This document shows positions 21,401-31,054 of a DNA stretch of 64,000 bases, piece by piece. Within the stretch, counting starts at the first letter, position 1. Every line of letters begins with the position of its first letter. Both the position numbers and the translations under genes were made by a program. The notes beneath the pieces were generated by a model. The model was not told where the DNA came from. It was given only the letters and a program-made list of their open reading frames with translations, and did not search any database. The stretch is from Antedon mediterranea (taxonomy: Eukaryota > Echinodermata > Crinoidea > Comatulida > Antedonidae): NCBI RefSeq assembly GCF_964355755.1, contig NC_092670.1, forward strand, positions 31,111,795 to 31,175,794. The letters are read 5' to 3'.

Positions 21401-24305
21401 TTAGAGTACATTTGCATAAATTTACGTAAGAGCAAATTCGTAAATTCCGCGTAACTTTTATAATTTGCTATGCTATATACAAGGTTGGTACATACCTTCG
21501 GTACTGATTTCACCCATCCAATTCAACCATGTTTACTGATTAGGTAATTAGTTATTGACATGTAAAACGAATTTAGGTTAAACTATTTACAAACTGCTTG
21601 TCAATATGCTGAAACATACTCCCACAATACAACAATAACAATACATGTTTTTAATTGCTAGAAACCGGTTAAACAGCTCGAGTACAACATCTAAATGTTG
21701 AACATTTATTTTAAAGATGTATGTCCCCCTGAATTTTTGTTTTAATTGTTGTTTTTGAATATGCCATTTTAATTTCACTTAATAGTTATCCACTTTGATC
21801 AAAAATTGAACCGAAAAAAAACTATTTTTACCTGAAAAACAGTAATTTAAAGCAAATAGGCTGCCAGCCAATGGGGTTTTTGGTTAAATTTGTGATCATT
21901 TATTTTGTATCATTCAAAATTCTTCAAATGTATTACAACAAAAATGTGGTTTCGATTAAACCTTGTTTCCGGTCAATGTTCAGTTGAGTTATGTTGAGTT
22001 GCGCTGAGTTTTCAGAATGATGATGATTTCTTGGTTACGGTATTTTAATTATCTTGAGCCTGTCAAACTCTTGTGATGTAGGTGTAAACCGAATGCCGGC
22101 AACGAGCAAACTGGCCCGCGTGAAAATTTTTCTTTATGATGCAACCTAGCATAGGGCATGTATATGCCCTTTTCTAATCTAGGCTTACATTAAGTCTTAA
22201 ATAAAACTGCATGTGATTGTATTGTATCTCCACATAATATCTATTTCCGAAATATCATAGGAATATTTGGTAATACAGCATCTCATTTACTACTACATAC
22301 ATGTGAAAAACATGGGATGTTGTATTACCAAACATTCCTATGATACTTCGGAAATAGATACAGTACCGAGAATCGGCTGAATAACGGAGGTGTAGGCTGG
22401 GGGTGCGAGGGGTGCGGAAAAGTTCAGTTTTTTTTAAGTTTCTACTCCTGACATTTTCAAAGTATGAGTGCAATTTATGAAGACTTAGTAGCTCTAGCCA
22501 TGGTGGGTTGGTAATGTGGGCTTTTAATTTTGTTTCACTTCAATGTCCAATTTCTGGGGACTTTGCAGCACTACATTTCAAATGTTCTTAGGCAAAGTTA
22601 AAACAATTAACTTAACCTAGAGACAGCAACCACGGAAGCAACCAGTCTACGCTTCTGAATAGATAGTGAAATTCCTGCATAAAGGTACTTTTACCATTAC
22701 CTGATTTGCAATGTCCATTATCACAGAAACACACGTGAGTATCCAAACCAGAATGACCATGGTGATACGTTTCGTCTTTACAATTTCCGTAGTATTCCTT
22801 TACAACAACAAAATAACGTTATCTTATTTTGATGAAAAGAAAAATCATTACTATACCATGAAAAGTACAGTGTGTCGTAACGGCAACAGTAGTTGTTAAA
22901 TCAAATAAGCGGCAACAGCAAATATTAAATTTATATAGATTATTGTATAAATACAAAATGTTTGCAACATCACTATGGTGATAGGCAGATTAATCTGACT
23001 GTAGCCATGGTATTCAGTGCGTTTGTATAAATAATAACTGTTTATCAGTTGAATATTGATAATATTTCATCAGTTGTGAAAGATTAACGGAGATGCGACG
23101 GAGCCAAGTTAAACAGGTAATCTTTCAACAAACGAAATATTATCTCAATTCCACGAATACAAAACAATCATTATTATTTGTTTTTACAATTTGCCTTTCT
23201 CATAGCGAGAGAAAAAGGATATAGACTAAATACGAATCTACCATCGTAGGCCTATGTTGTTGTTTTTTCCATATACTGAACTGAACATGCATTAGAAACA
23301 TTATATCACCGATAGGATATACTGTATGCAAATAAATGCTTATGAGTTAAATAGGAAGAATATTTTATTTATAATATACCTGATTATTGTCATTTGATTA
23401 TATGAAACAAACAAATTAACAAACAAATTAACAAGGCGCTGTTGGTTATATAATTTCAAACTGTGAAATTGAATGCTTTATATTCTTACCTTATCAATGA
23501 ACTCATAATAAACTACATCGTCTACTACCTCAATATTGTTTGTATCTTCGTGTTTAGCGCAATTCAAGTAACATACACTGCGCAGCGTGTCATAAGAAAC
23601 TGACTGGCACAACTGATCCTTCTGGCAGGAAACAATGCATTGGACTACGGAAGGACTCTTGAAACTGTGTATTATGTGGCCTGGTAACGTAACACCAATT
23701 TCGGTTGTCTTCATTATGCTGGATCGTTGATGTTTTCTTTCAACAACTGACCGACGGTCAATAAATTCTAGAATGAAATATATAATAAACAATTCCAGAA
23801 ACAAATTATAATACAAACGTGATCAAACTAGTAGACTGTTTGTGCTAATGTTATACGTTTTAAAAAGTGACACCTGCAGGTGTTGATACGGTATGAAAGG
23901 AATCAATTCTCAGATCTTCTTTAAAAATATCGTTGGCATATAAAATTTGGACATTCGTATCGTTTTCAAACATCAAAAGTGCCTGATCAAAATAAAAGCC
24001 AATCACATCACCAGCTTCTACAGGAATCCAGTCGGAACGAGAAAGAGAATGTGTATAAGTTTGATCGATTTTATCGACGGCCGATAGCATTGTGTGGCCT
24101 ATCAGTTTATATTCCTTCACTGTATCTGTAGGCCGCCACACCAACCCCGTGAAATTCACAGATACAGATGGAATCCACTTCCATGCCTTGATGTACCCAG
24201 GACAATTGATAGGGTTGTCTGGATTTATCATGACCATATTTCTGATGTTATCTAATACTGTACCCATTCTGAGTGTATCTTTCTTTGTACAATCAGCTTG
24301 CGATT
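18460..24305 (-). CDS. Mosaic secreted-type protein gene with PAN-like domain, 5' end missing
   Basis: Six exons with GT/AG boundaries read in consistent phase on the minus strand: 24305-23874, 23767-23490, 22797-22701, 19843-19674, 19370-19201 and 18871-18645. A possible short terminal exon at 18524-18460 ends in TAA. Together they encode about 458 residues: a beta-rich domain (exon 1), a PAN/Apple-like cysteine domain (exon 2), a short Cys/His-rich piece (exon 3), and a domain split over exons 4-6 beginning EWNLIFKGMSGTG and ending near a GWLLIIDT motif. I know this last domain by pattern from extracellular proteins of marine invertebrates but cannot name it. No start codon or signal peptide exon was found upstream, so the 5' end is missing or lies beyond. 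The acceptor of exon 6 and the last exon are weak. The product is probably secreted and adhesive or lectin-like, which is inference. Confidence 0.7.
18645..19843 (-). CDS. Exons 4-6: split C-terminal domain
   Basis: Exon 4 (19843-19674) reads EWNLIFKGMSGTG, then SIYESFVDG and LLENWTSSNIIQ. Exon 5 (19370-19201) reads VKLTLYSKSYDEL, LTFNGITTTKTSWFS and NYFSIAGHE. Exon 6 (18871-18645) reads SFGILHKRGHYIF, YGGCEVDKGWLLIIDT and CEWEHEFPTPVFLFSS. The phases 1, 0, 2 and 1 join without a frame break. The order WxLxFKGxxGTG, VKVxLY, FNGxxSxxxWFS, GGCxxDxGWLxVxD is a module I have met in sea anemone and echinoderm extracellular proteins; I cannot give a database name. Confidence 0.65.
19930..21705 (-). 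mobile_element. CR1/L2-group LINE copy 2, internally deleted
   Basis: Nearly identical to the longer LINE at 43265-48380. From 19935 to about 21394 it matches that element's 3' UTR and RT half. From about 21415 to 21702 it matches the sequence upstream of ORF1 in the longer copy (about 48006-48372). Roughly 3.3 kb, including ORF1, the endonuclease and the start of RT, is therefore missing in the middle, and the element is not simply 5' truncated. It lies in the intron between exons 3 and 4 of the mosaic protein gene, on the same strand. The alternative is that the upstream match is a separate repeat next to both LINEs. Confidence 0.7.
20177..21322 (-). pseudogene. LINE reverse transcriptase (C-terminal part, open frame)
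   Basis: An uninterrupted frame of 381 codons covers the RT palm and thumb of a CR1/L2-group LINE. It starts inside the domain (LLTKAFHSWAQ). Blocks are FLDFSSAFDKVPHNRL, SGVPQGSVLGPLLFLLYV, the active site FADDNT near 20970, and then LLGVYINSKL. The C-terminal extension includes RLERVQRKATRI and a LWEQLPNEIK-type tail. The catalytic aspartates are intact, unlike in the longer copy. Because the N-terminal RT blocks and the endonuclease are deleted, it cannot act alone. Confidence 0.9.
21714..21945 (+). repeat. Terminal fragment of a TTAA-flanked DNA element
   Basis: Starts TTTTAAAGATGTATGTCCCC, which matches the terminus AGATGTATTGTCCCCC of the large elements at 50180 and 53470. TGAATATGCCATTTTAAT and TTTTTGGTTAAATTTGTG follow, as in the dispersed repeat family at 2915 and 10283. 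No matching right end lies nearby. This piece links the dispersed repeats to the TTAA family. Confidence 0.55.
22239..22359. repeat. Long intronic hairpin (44-bp stem)
   Basis: The arm at 22239-22282 is the reverse complement of 22316-22359 with only three mismatched positions, around a 33-nt loop. It lies in the same intron of the minus-strand mosaic gene as the LINE copy. Stem and loop lengths are longer than for a typical animal pre-miRNA, so a tiny foldback transposon is the simpler reading. Transcription with the host gene would produce the hairpin RNA. Confidence 0.8.
22701..22797 (-). CDS. Exon 3: short Cys/His-rich segment
   Basis: A 97-bp exon between a GTTGTTGTAAAG acceptor and a TCAG/GTAATG donor. 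It reads EYYGNCKDETYHHGHSG, then HVCFCDNGHCKS. Four cysteines and three histidines in about 30 residues suggest a small disulphide-bonded or EGF-like spacer. Entry phase 0 and exit phase 1 match both neighbouring exons, which supports it although it is too short to recognise by homology. Confidence 0.6.
23490..23767 (-). CDS. Exon 2: PAN/Apple-like domain
   Basis: This exon of 278 bp lies between a CATTCTAG acceptor and an AAG/GTAAGA donor. It encodes about 93 residues with cysteines in VVQCIVSCQKDQLCQSVSY and VCYLNCAKH, ending VVYYEFI. Two cysteines early, one before a SxxY strand, then CxLNC and a terminal YYE strand match the PAN/Apple fold, which binds proteins or carbohydrates outside the cell. 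The entry phase matches exon 1 exactly. Confidence 0.75.
23874..24305 (-). CDS. Exon 1: beta-rich extracellular domain
   Basis: This 432-bp, phase 1-1 exon follows an acceptor reading TTTTTTTATAG and ends at a CAG/GTGTCA donor. It encodes about 144 residues with CPGYIKAWKWIP, then FTGLVWRPT, EYKLIGHTML and DWIPVEAGDVIGFYF. The pattern of aromatic strands with a VxAGDVIGFYF strand is one I associate with repeated beta-sandwich domains in invertebrate extracellular proteins. Two cysteines (ADCTKK and NCPG) could pair. Symmetrical phase makes it a shuffling-competent module. Confidence 0.7.
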
Positions 24306-24559
24306 CTATAAAAAAGAAATTAAAAAAATAGGCCATCTAAAAGTGTATACTACCACAAAAACAGGCTCAATACTAAAATTATAGTAAATTAGTTTATTCA
24401 GTTACGGTATTTAGTAATATTAACATTTGATAACGAAATTATGGAGTCCAGATTAGGTTGCTTGGTGACAACCTAGCGCATTTGATAGACCGGTCAAGAT
24501 TATCGCGACATTGTTTTTCCATAGTTGTGAACGTGTTCACCAAATGTGAGTATGGCTTT

Positions 24560-25300
24560 ACATAATATACATTATATGCTTGTTACAACCGATAATGTAG
24601 AACAATCCACCGCTAATGTAGTCAAACATCCAGTTTTATGTAGAAACAACAACAACTTTTGTAGTAAAACAAATCAACACCAGCTAATATAGAAAGTTCA
24701 ACAGCTATGTAACAAAAATTTCCTCACGGCTAATGTACCTAATTACTATCGCTAGCAAAAGTATATATATTTATAACAAAGCTATGTTTAAATGCATCTC
24801 TCTGTACTTAGCTATCAGTATCGGAAGCACCCGAATTTGAAAAAGCAACAACCCTCGGTAGCTACTACCACTCTTATAAATAAGTAACAAGTTCTCAAAA
24901 TCGACCACCTTTCGTAAAGACAAACTCTCGTAAATAACCACCTCTCCTAAACTACCATCTACTACATCTCACTTAAGGAACCGCTTCTGGACGACCACCT
25001 CTCTATACAACCACCTCATAAGGACCACCACCTCTCGTAAGGGAAGATGTGGTCGTTACGAGAGGTTGTCGATTAAAAGATGCGGTCCCTTAAGAAATGT
25101 GATCGTTACCGATTACCACTTTTTGATAGTTGCTTACGGGAGGTGGATAGACTGATAGCTGCGAGATGCATTTGCACATGCTTTAGACTTAGGTTTTACT
25201 ACATTCACGGTGGATTGATCTACATTAACGGTTGTTTCGACATTATCTGGCGTTTTCTACATTAGCAGTTGTAACACTGCTGTATATATCTATGTATGTG
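24560..25300. mobile_element. Imperfect foldback element, about 740 bp
   Basis: Left-side words such as TGTTACAACCGATAATGTAG and CCACCGCTAATGTAG (24581-24620) reappear inverted at 25190-25275 as CTACATTAACGG and CTACATTAGCAGTTGTAACA. Nearer the centre, ACCACCTCTC(G/C)TAA words (24900-25040) pair with TTACGAGAGGTTGT at 25057-25070. The pairing is repetitive, which suggests a foldback transposon with tandem subrepeats in its arms. No coding potential and no clear target duplication. Confidence 0.6.
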
Positions 25301-25685
25301 GTGTATTAAAACGCTAACATAATGTTTAAAGCAATTAAATGTTGTACAATTCTAGTTTCATTGTTTTAGTGTGAGTCTATGAGTGGGACCAGTGTCTCTC
25401 ATAAACATATTAACCGCGCCTCGCAGCTTCAAACATGTTCGAGATTCACTACGATTGTGCACCAATTCAACTGCGATGGTTATGTATTTGTAAAATGTTC
25501 TCGAAGCATACCTTTGATTAAGATCAGAAATATAAGTAATGTCACCCTTTTATGTCTGTCCACCATGATGTCGTTTTAACAGCCCTAATGATTAAGAAAG
25601 GATGGATTGGTAAAACAAATTCTGTCTATACTAAAAATGATAGATCAAATTGTATTCTTACATAGGCCTACTATAAAAACATAAT

Positions 25686-26040
25686 CCGCTCCCGTAAGCA
25701 AACACAAATGGCGTTAAAGACAATTCTTCGAGGAACAAACACGTATTGCCGTACGGGCACACACAAAACAAATGATGATGAACAAATTGGTGAAAGAACA
25801 AATTGCCGTATTGTTAAATTTACATATGGTTAAATTGCCGAAAGGAAACAAATAGGCGTAAGGACAAAATTGCCGATTGCCGTCAATTTAACAACACGGC
25901 AATTAAACCAAACGACAATTTGTTCTATCACCATGATTTGTTCATACGGCAATGTGTAATGTGTGTGTTTGTACAGCAATATTTGTTTGTAACTCGAAGA
26001 GTTATGTCTTTAACGCCACTTGTTTGGCTAACGGAAGCGG
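25686..26040. mobile_element. Palindromic foldback element, about 355 bp
   Basis: The left end CCGCTCCCGTAAGCAAACAC is matched by the inverted right end TTGGCTAACGGAAGCGG. The inner blocks ATGGCGTTAAAGACA / TGTCTTTAACGCCA, TCTTCGAGG / CTCGAAGAG and GAACAAATTGCCG / CGACAATTTGTTC follow in mirrored order. The whole unit is therefore one long imperfect hairpin. The word ATTGCCG or its complement recurs about ten times. Open frames here come from the palindrome and are not genes. Confidence 0.75.
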
Positions 26041-26264
26041 TATTGTTCGAACGGCAACATTTGTCTATTTTGCCCCTAATGGCCGCCCATACCTACCCGA
26101 TTTTCTGACTGACGTCACTACATGGTCACTCGAATATAACAAATATGATTTGTGTCTCTTTTGTAGTTGTTAATCCCATTTAATGGACCCGCGTCGCGCT
26201 AATGCGCATCCTATTATATCCTAGATTATATTAATTCCCCACCAAAGGGGTTAATGTCCACAAT

Positions 26265-27970
26265 ACAGACAGACCATGGATTACACAACATGTGCATATA
26301 CTAATTCATAAACGGCAAGCCGCTTACGTTAAAAGTGACCCAATAAAATGGAGAACATTTTGAAATATTGTTAAGCGCGAGGTCCTAAAAGGAACTTCTA
26401 GAAAAGAAATTATTTACATAACCTCAAAATTCAAAAACGGTAAAAGTTCGGGCCTTGACGATATTGCTCCAACAGTTGTTAAAGACACCTTAACATTCCC
26501 TACAACCTTAAAACTAAAATTACCCCAATTTATAACAAAGAAAACCCTCACTCTTTTTCAAACTATCATCTCATCTCTCTACTATCGTGTTTTAAAAAAA
26601 TAATCGAAGGTCTTATGTACAACAGATTTTTAAACTGTTTTTCTTATCACAATATTCTTCAAGACAACCAATATGGCTTCAGACCAAACTACTCCACTGA
26701 TCTTGCCGTTCTGCTTATCTTTAACAAAATCTCTTCTGCCCTCTCAACACAATCGGCTTATTTTCCTCATCTACATCAATGATATCCAACAAGCCTCAAA
26801 TTCAATTTCCTTTGGTTATTTTTGTCGACGACTCCAATAATATTTTCCTCTCTTATTCCGACCTTAATACATTAATTTCACATTTGAATTCCGAAATTCA
26901 CCATGTCTCAAACTGATTCAAAACTAACAAAGTCTCTTAATAAATTTTGATAAAACTAACTTTATTCACTTTTCAAATAGTAACAAATCTAAAGAAAACC
27001 CCATTGAAATATTCATAGACGATGTTTTAATTAAACAAGTTGATCATACTCAATTAATTGGAGTGACAATTGACGACAAACTTAATTGGAAGCGTCACAT
27101 AATATAATCTCCAACACAATCTCTTGATCTATATGTATAATAAACAAACTCAAATTCACTTTCCCACAAAACATCTTATTTTTCCTTTATAATACCTTTA
27201 TCCTGTCACATCTTAATTATTGTAACATTGCTTGGGCTGTCACACATTCCATACACTCTATCAATGGACTAGGACAAAAACAACAAGACTTGACAAACTA
27301 GTTAAATAACAAAAAAAAGGCGATCCGCATCTGTACCCATTCCCCAACACCTCACTAATTCCAAACCCCTTTTTAACTAAGTATAAACTCTTAAAATCTT
27401 CCACATGAATAAATTCAGACTGCTTTGTTCATGCACACATTTAGTAATCATAAACTTCCTATCACATTTAATCGATTCTTTACAAAAAACAACGAAGTTC
27501 ACAATTATAACACCTTCAACTCTACAAAATATATCACTACCAATAACCATTCCACAGCAAGAACTCAATTAAATCTATTGGCTTCATTTTATGGAACACT
27601 TTTAACACCTCCCTAACTAACTGCTTGTTCGAATCCTTCAAGTATAGCAAACAAATCATCGTTTGTATCAAAGTATTCAATCGATCGCCCCTACGAATTT
27701 AGCTGCTCTCCTCTAACCCAGTTTTTTAACTCTTGTCCAGCGCCTTTGTCCCTTCTGTCCTCGTTTTGTCATGTGTTTTTGTCCTGTGTCTTGTGCTTGT
27801 GTATGTACCTTATTTTTTTTATTTTTCTTTATTCTTGTTCTTTATTTATTTATTCATATTTTATTTTTTGTTTATGTATTTATTGACTACATTTGAAACA
27901 TTTATTATATATACTTTTTGAATTATTTTTTTCTGGCTTTAGAGCCATTTGGGCTTATTTATTTTTCTCC
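26265..27970 (+). pseudogene. Degraded CR1-like LINE (RT and 3' UTR)
   Basis: The frame PWITQHVHILIHKRQAAYV near 26275 is the linker between endonuclease and RT. FKNGKSSGLDDIAP follows near 26430, and later IDDVLIKQVDHTQLIGVT and LNWKRHI in the RT thumb. Many stops, frameshifts and deletions separate these, and the SAFD and FADD blocks are damaged. The 3' region is a T-rich UTR ending CTGGCTTTAGAGCCATTTGG and CAGCATAAATGCA. The pyrimidine bias of the 3' end explains the hydrophobic frame at 27733-27921, which is not a gene. Confidence 0.8.
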
Positions 27971-28079
27971 AGCATAAATGCATTCTACTTTAAAAACTGT
28001 CATGTCATTACACAATGATGTACAGTAAATCTTCTAATTGTTACCCTGGGTTATTATTCCCTTGATTGTTTGTTATGGT

Positions 28080-29332
28080 GGGTTACTATTAAAAGGGGGG
28101 TTACTATTAGAGTAGTGGGTTACTATTACTAATCTTAAATTAGGCACCTGTAAATAGTAACCCATCCCAACTTTTCCGATCAGCAACTCATAGCAAAATA
28201 TTAAAACATTACGAATAATAAACAAATTTGGTTGAACTCCTAACTTTATTATATATATATACAAACTCAAAAAACACTCCATTCTCCCCCACTCCCGAGA
28301 TCAACATGCATTTTCAAAATACGGCTACATCAAAAACAAAAAATATAATATAAACAAATGCTGATTTTAGTGTCATTTTGTCAATAGTTGTTGTGACTCT
28401 AATATTAACCTCCATAGGTTACTATTAGAGTAGTGGGTTATTATTATGTATTGACTTATAAGGTGGGTTACTATTAGAAGTGGGGGTTACTGTTAGAATG
28501 TGGGTTACTATTAGGTTGTGGGTTACCATTAGAGTGTGGGTTACTATTAGGTTGTGGGTTACTATTAGGTTGTGGGATACTATTAGAGTGTGGGTAACTA
28601 TTAGTATGTGGGTTACTATTAGGTTTTTGGGTTACTATTATGTTGTGGGTTACTGTTAGGGTATGGGTTACTATTAGGTTGTGGGTTACTATTAGAATGT
28701 GGGTTACTATTAAAATGTGGGTTACTATTAGAGTGTGGGTTACTATTAGAGTGTGGGTTACTATTAGAGTGTGGGTTACTATTAAAGTGTGGGTTACTAT
28801 TAGAGTATGGGTTACTATTAGAGTGTGGTTACTATTAGGTTGTGGGTTACTATTAGAGTGTGGGTTACTATTAGGTTGCGGGTTACTATTAGTTTGTAGG
28901 TTACTATTAGAGTGTGGGTTACTATTAGGTTGTGGGTTACTATTAGATTGTGGGTTACTATTAGAGTGTGGGTTACTATTAGAGTGTGGGTTAATATTAG
29001 AGTGTGGGTTACTATTAGAGTGTGGGTTAATATTAGAGTGTGGGTTACTATTAGAGTGTGGGTTACTGTTAGAGTGTGGGTTACTATTAGAATGTGGGTT
29101 ACTATTAGAATGTGGGTTACTATTAGAGTGTGGGTTACTATTAGAGTGTGGTTACTATTAGAGTGTGGGTTACTATTAGAGTGTGGGTTACTATTAGAGT
29201 GTGGGTTATTATTATAATGTTGGTTACTATTATAATGTGGGTTACTATTAGAGTGTGGGTTACTATTAGAGTGTGGGTTACTATTAGAGTGTAGGTCACT
29301 ATTAGAGTGTGGGTTACTATTAGGTAGACTTG
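28080..29332. repeat. 18-bp minisatellite array 1
   Basis: The unit is GGGTTACTATTAGAGTGT (18 bp), sparse at 28080-28130 and dense from 28415 to 29332 with about 50 copies. A second unit type, GGGTTACTATTAGGTTGT, alternates with it in the left half, while the right half is nearly uniform. Because 18 is divisible by 3, the array is open in several frames and yields LLLECG-type translations on plus and VTHTLI-type on minus. These are artefacts of the repeat. Confidence 0.95.
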
Positions 29333-30284
29333 CCCCAAGTCTGTATTATCTTTTTTTTTATTTATTTGTTTTTATTTCGACCGCGATTTTTGTCTGAAAA
29401 TACAGACTTGTGAAACACGTATAGAAATCGATTTGCAGACCGCAAACATACGATAAGAATGACGTAGGTTATCATACCGTATTTGGCTATATGGGGCGGG
29501 CGGTATGTAAATATGGATTTCGAATCAACCAATGATCATTTTGTTTCAAAATGAAAGAGATCGAGTACGTAGTAGGCCTACCAGTGCTTAATGTACGATC
29601 GAGACTGTTGAAATATAAAATAGTAATGCCAAGTTGTTTTGTTTATTAATTGTTTAGTCCTTGGCCTAGGCCTCTTTCGTAGGTCCTACTCAACTCGCAC
29701 GTATGACCTGCCAAATAAAACGCCAATGAAGTAGGCCTACATACCACCGGCACACAACAGGGCTACACCACTACACAGAACAGGACAGAGTCTGGGTGGG
29801 AATTAAATCAAAATTATCTCCGCGTAATAAATGATCCATTCAATGTTTGATTTGCGGAGAAGCTAGCCTATCATATATCAAGACGAGTTTTCATGTTTCA
29901 AAGATCCCATCAAATGTTTACCAGACTACTAGGCATATAAAATAATTTCTAGCCTTCAGAACTTTCATAAATGTACCCAAGTACACATTGTCTAAACGTA
30001 ACATAGCGCATGCGCATCATCTTAGTTGTTGAGTCTTTGAAATTCTGAAATATGAATATTTAAACCGTGTACGAGAGAGTAGCCAATCGCATGCAGCTGA
30101 AACTAGTCAACCGGATAATCGTATGCACCAAGAATTATTGGTGTCAAACCACGTGACTTGTGCGTGTTTCCCCAGATGGAGTATCCAAAATCAAGTAGTA
30201 TACGTATGAAACGCCATATGTGCCAAAATATTTATCTTTTAACTAATATTAAGACAAAACTCCGTCTGGAACCCAGACTAACTA
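29333..30284. other. Single-copy spacer between minisatellite arrays
   Basis: No repeats of the 18-bp unit occur here and no gene is recognised. Three AGGCCT palindromes lie at about 29574, 29667 and 29732. The edges facing the arrays share the idea of AGACTTG...CAAGTCT and CCGTCTGG...CCCAGACT short inverted words, which may mark an older element in which the arrays arose. Confidence 0.5.
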
Positions 30285-30640
30285 TTAGGTTGTGGTTACT
30301 ATTAGAGTGTGGGTTACTATTAGGTTGTGGGTTACTATTAGAGTGGGGGTTACTATTAGAGTGTGGGTTCCTATTAGGTTGTGGGTTACTATTAGAGTGT
30401 GGGTTACTATTAGGTTGTGGGTTACTATTAGAGTGTGAGTTACTATTAGAATGTGGGTTACTATTAGGTTGTGGGTTACTATTAGAGTGTGAGTTACTAT
30501 TATAATGTGGGTTACAATTAGGTTGTGGGTTACTATTACGTTGTGGGTTACTATTAGAGTGTGGGTTACTATTAGAGTGTTGGTTACTATTAGTTTATGG
30601 GTTACTATTAGAATGTGGGTTACTATTAGAGAGTGTGGGT
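30285..30640. repeat. 18-bp minisatellite array 2 with alternating unit types
   Basis: About 20 copies of the same 18-bp unit as array 1. In the first half the two variants GAGTGTGGGTTACTATTA and GGTTGTGGGTTACTATTA alternate fairly regularly, giving a 36-bp higher-order period. The array ends where the Gypsy LTR begins at 30641. One isolated unit (GTGGGTTACTATTAGA, about 33399) survives on the far side of that element, so the retroelement lies inside the array. Confidence 0.95.
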
Positions 30641-30809
30641 TGTAAAGTCTGGTGTTAAACGAAAGAAATGAGACAGAGAGACAACCACGTAAGTTACGAT
30701 AAGTACAAGTGTTTAATGGCAAAACAACACGTCCTTTATATACAGTAATACCTAGCACGCCACCACTCAGGTGTGTATGCAAATTGGGCTCTAGCGCCAC
30801 CATATTACA
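30641..30809 (-). repeat. 3' LTR of the Gypsy element
   Basis: This 169-bp segment begins TGTAAAGTCTGG and ends CACCATATTACA on the plus strand, so it has the TG...CA ends of an LTR. Directly beyond its inner edge lies TCCCCCTTATC, which on the minus strand is an AAGGGGGA polypurine tract touching the LTR. On the minus strand it has a TATATAAAG promoter-like box (30734-30742) and an ATTAAA signal (30714-30719). No second LTR is present. Confidence 0.85.
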
Positions 30810-31054
30810 TCCCCCTTATCGACAAAAACAGAAAGTTTTTTTTTTAGATTTTTAGAATATAAACATTTAGAATATATAACAACATCCCCTTCACAGCAAA
30901 CTTGAAACAACATACTAGCATAATATCATACAGTCACATTTGGAATAAACACAAAAAATAATAATAATAATAATATCGAGCCCAAAAAAAAAATAATAAG
31001 TTATAAATGTTCGCAATATCAACAACAACAATGTTGAGGTAGTCGTAGTTCGTA

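Noticed and set aside
24092-24331. 79-codon plus-strand frame
   Set aside because: It is antisense to exon 1 of the minus-strand mosaic gene, which has better splice and domain support.
27733-27921. Small hydrophobic membrane-like protein
   Set aside because: It lies in the T-rich 3' UTR of the degraded LINE, and T-rich sequence translates to Phe/Leu/Tyr.
28640-29338. Open frames encoding repeated LLLECG, VTIRVW or VTHTLI
   Set aside because: The 18-bp minisatellite unit is a multiple of three and free of stops, so it opens frames automatically on both strands.
28415-30640. Interstitial telomere
   Set aside because: The unit contains GGGTTA once but is an 18-mer and not a TTAGGG hexamer array, and no pure TTAGGG run is present.
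28080-30640. CRISPR array
   Set aside because: Units are contiguous without unique spacers, the DNA is clearly eukaryotic, and no cas genes are present.
30158-30803. Open frames across the second minisatellite array
   Set aside because: Same artefact of the 18-bp repeat. The minus frame is extended only by chance into the LTR.
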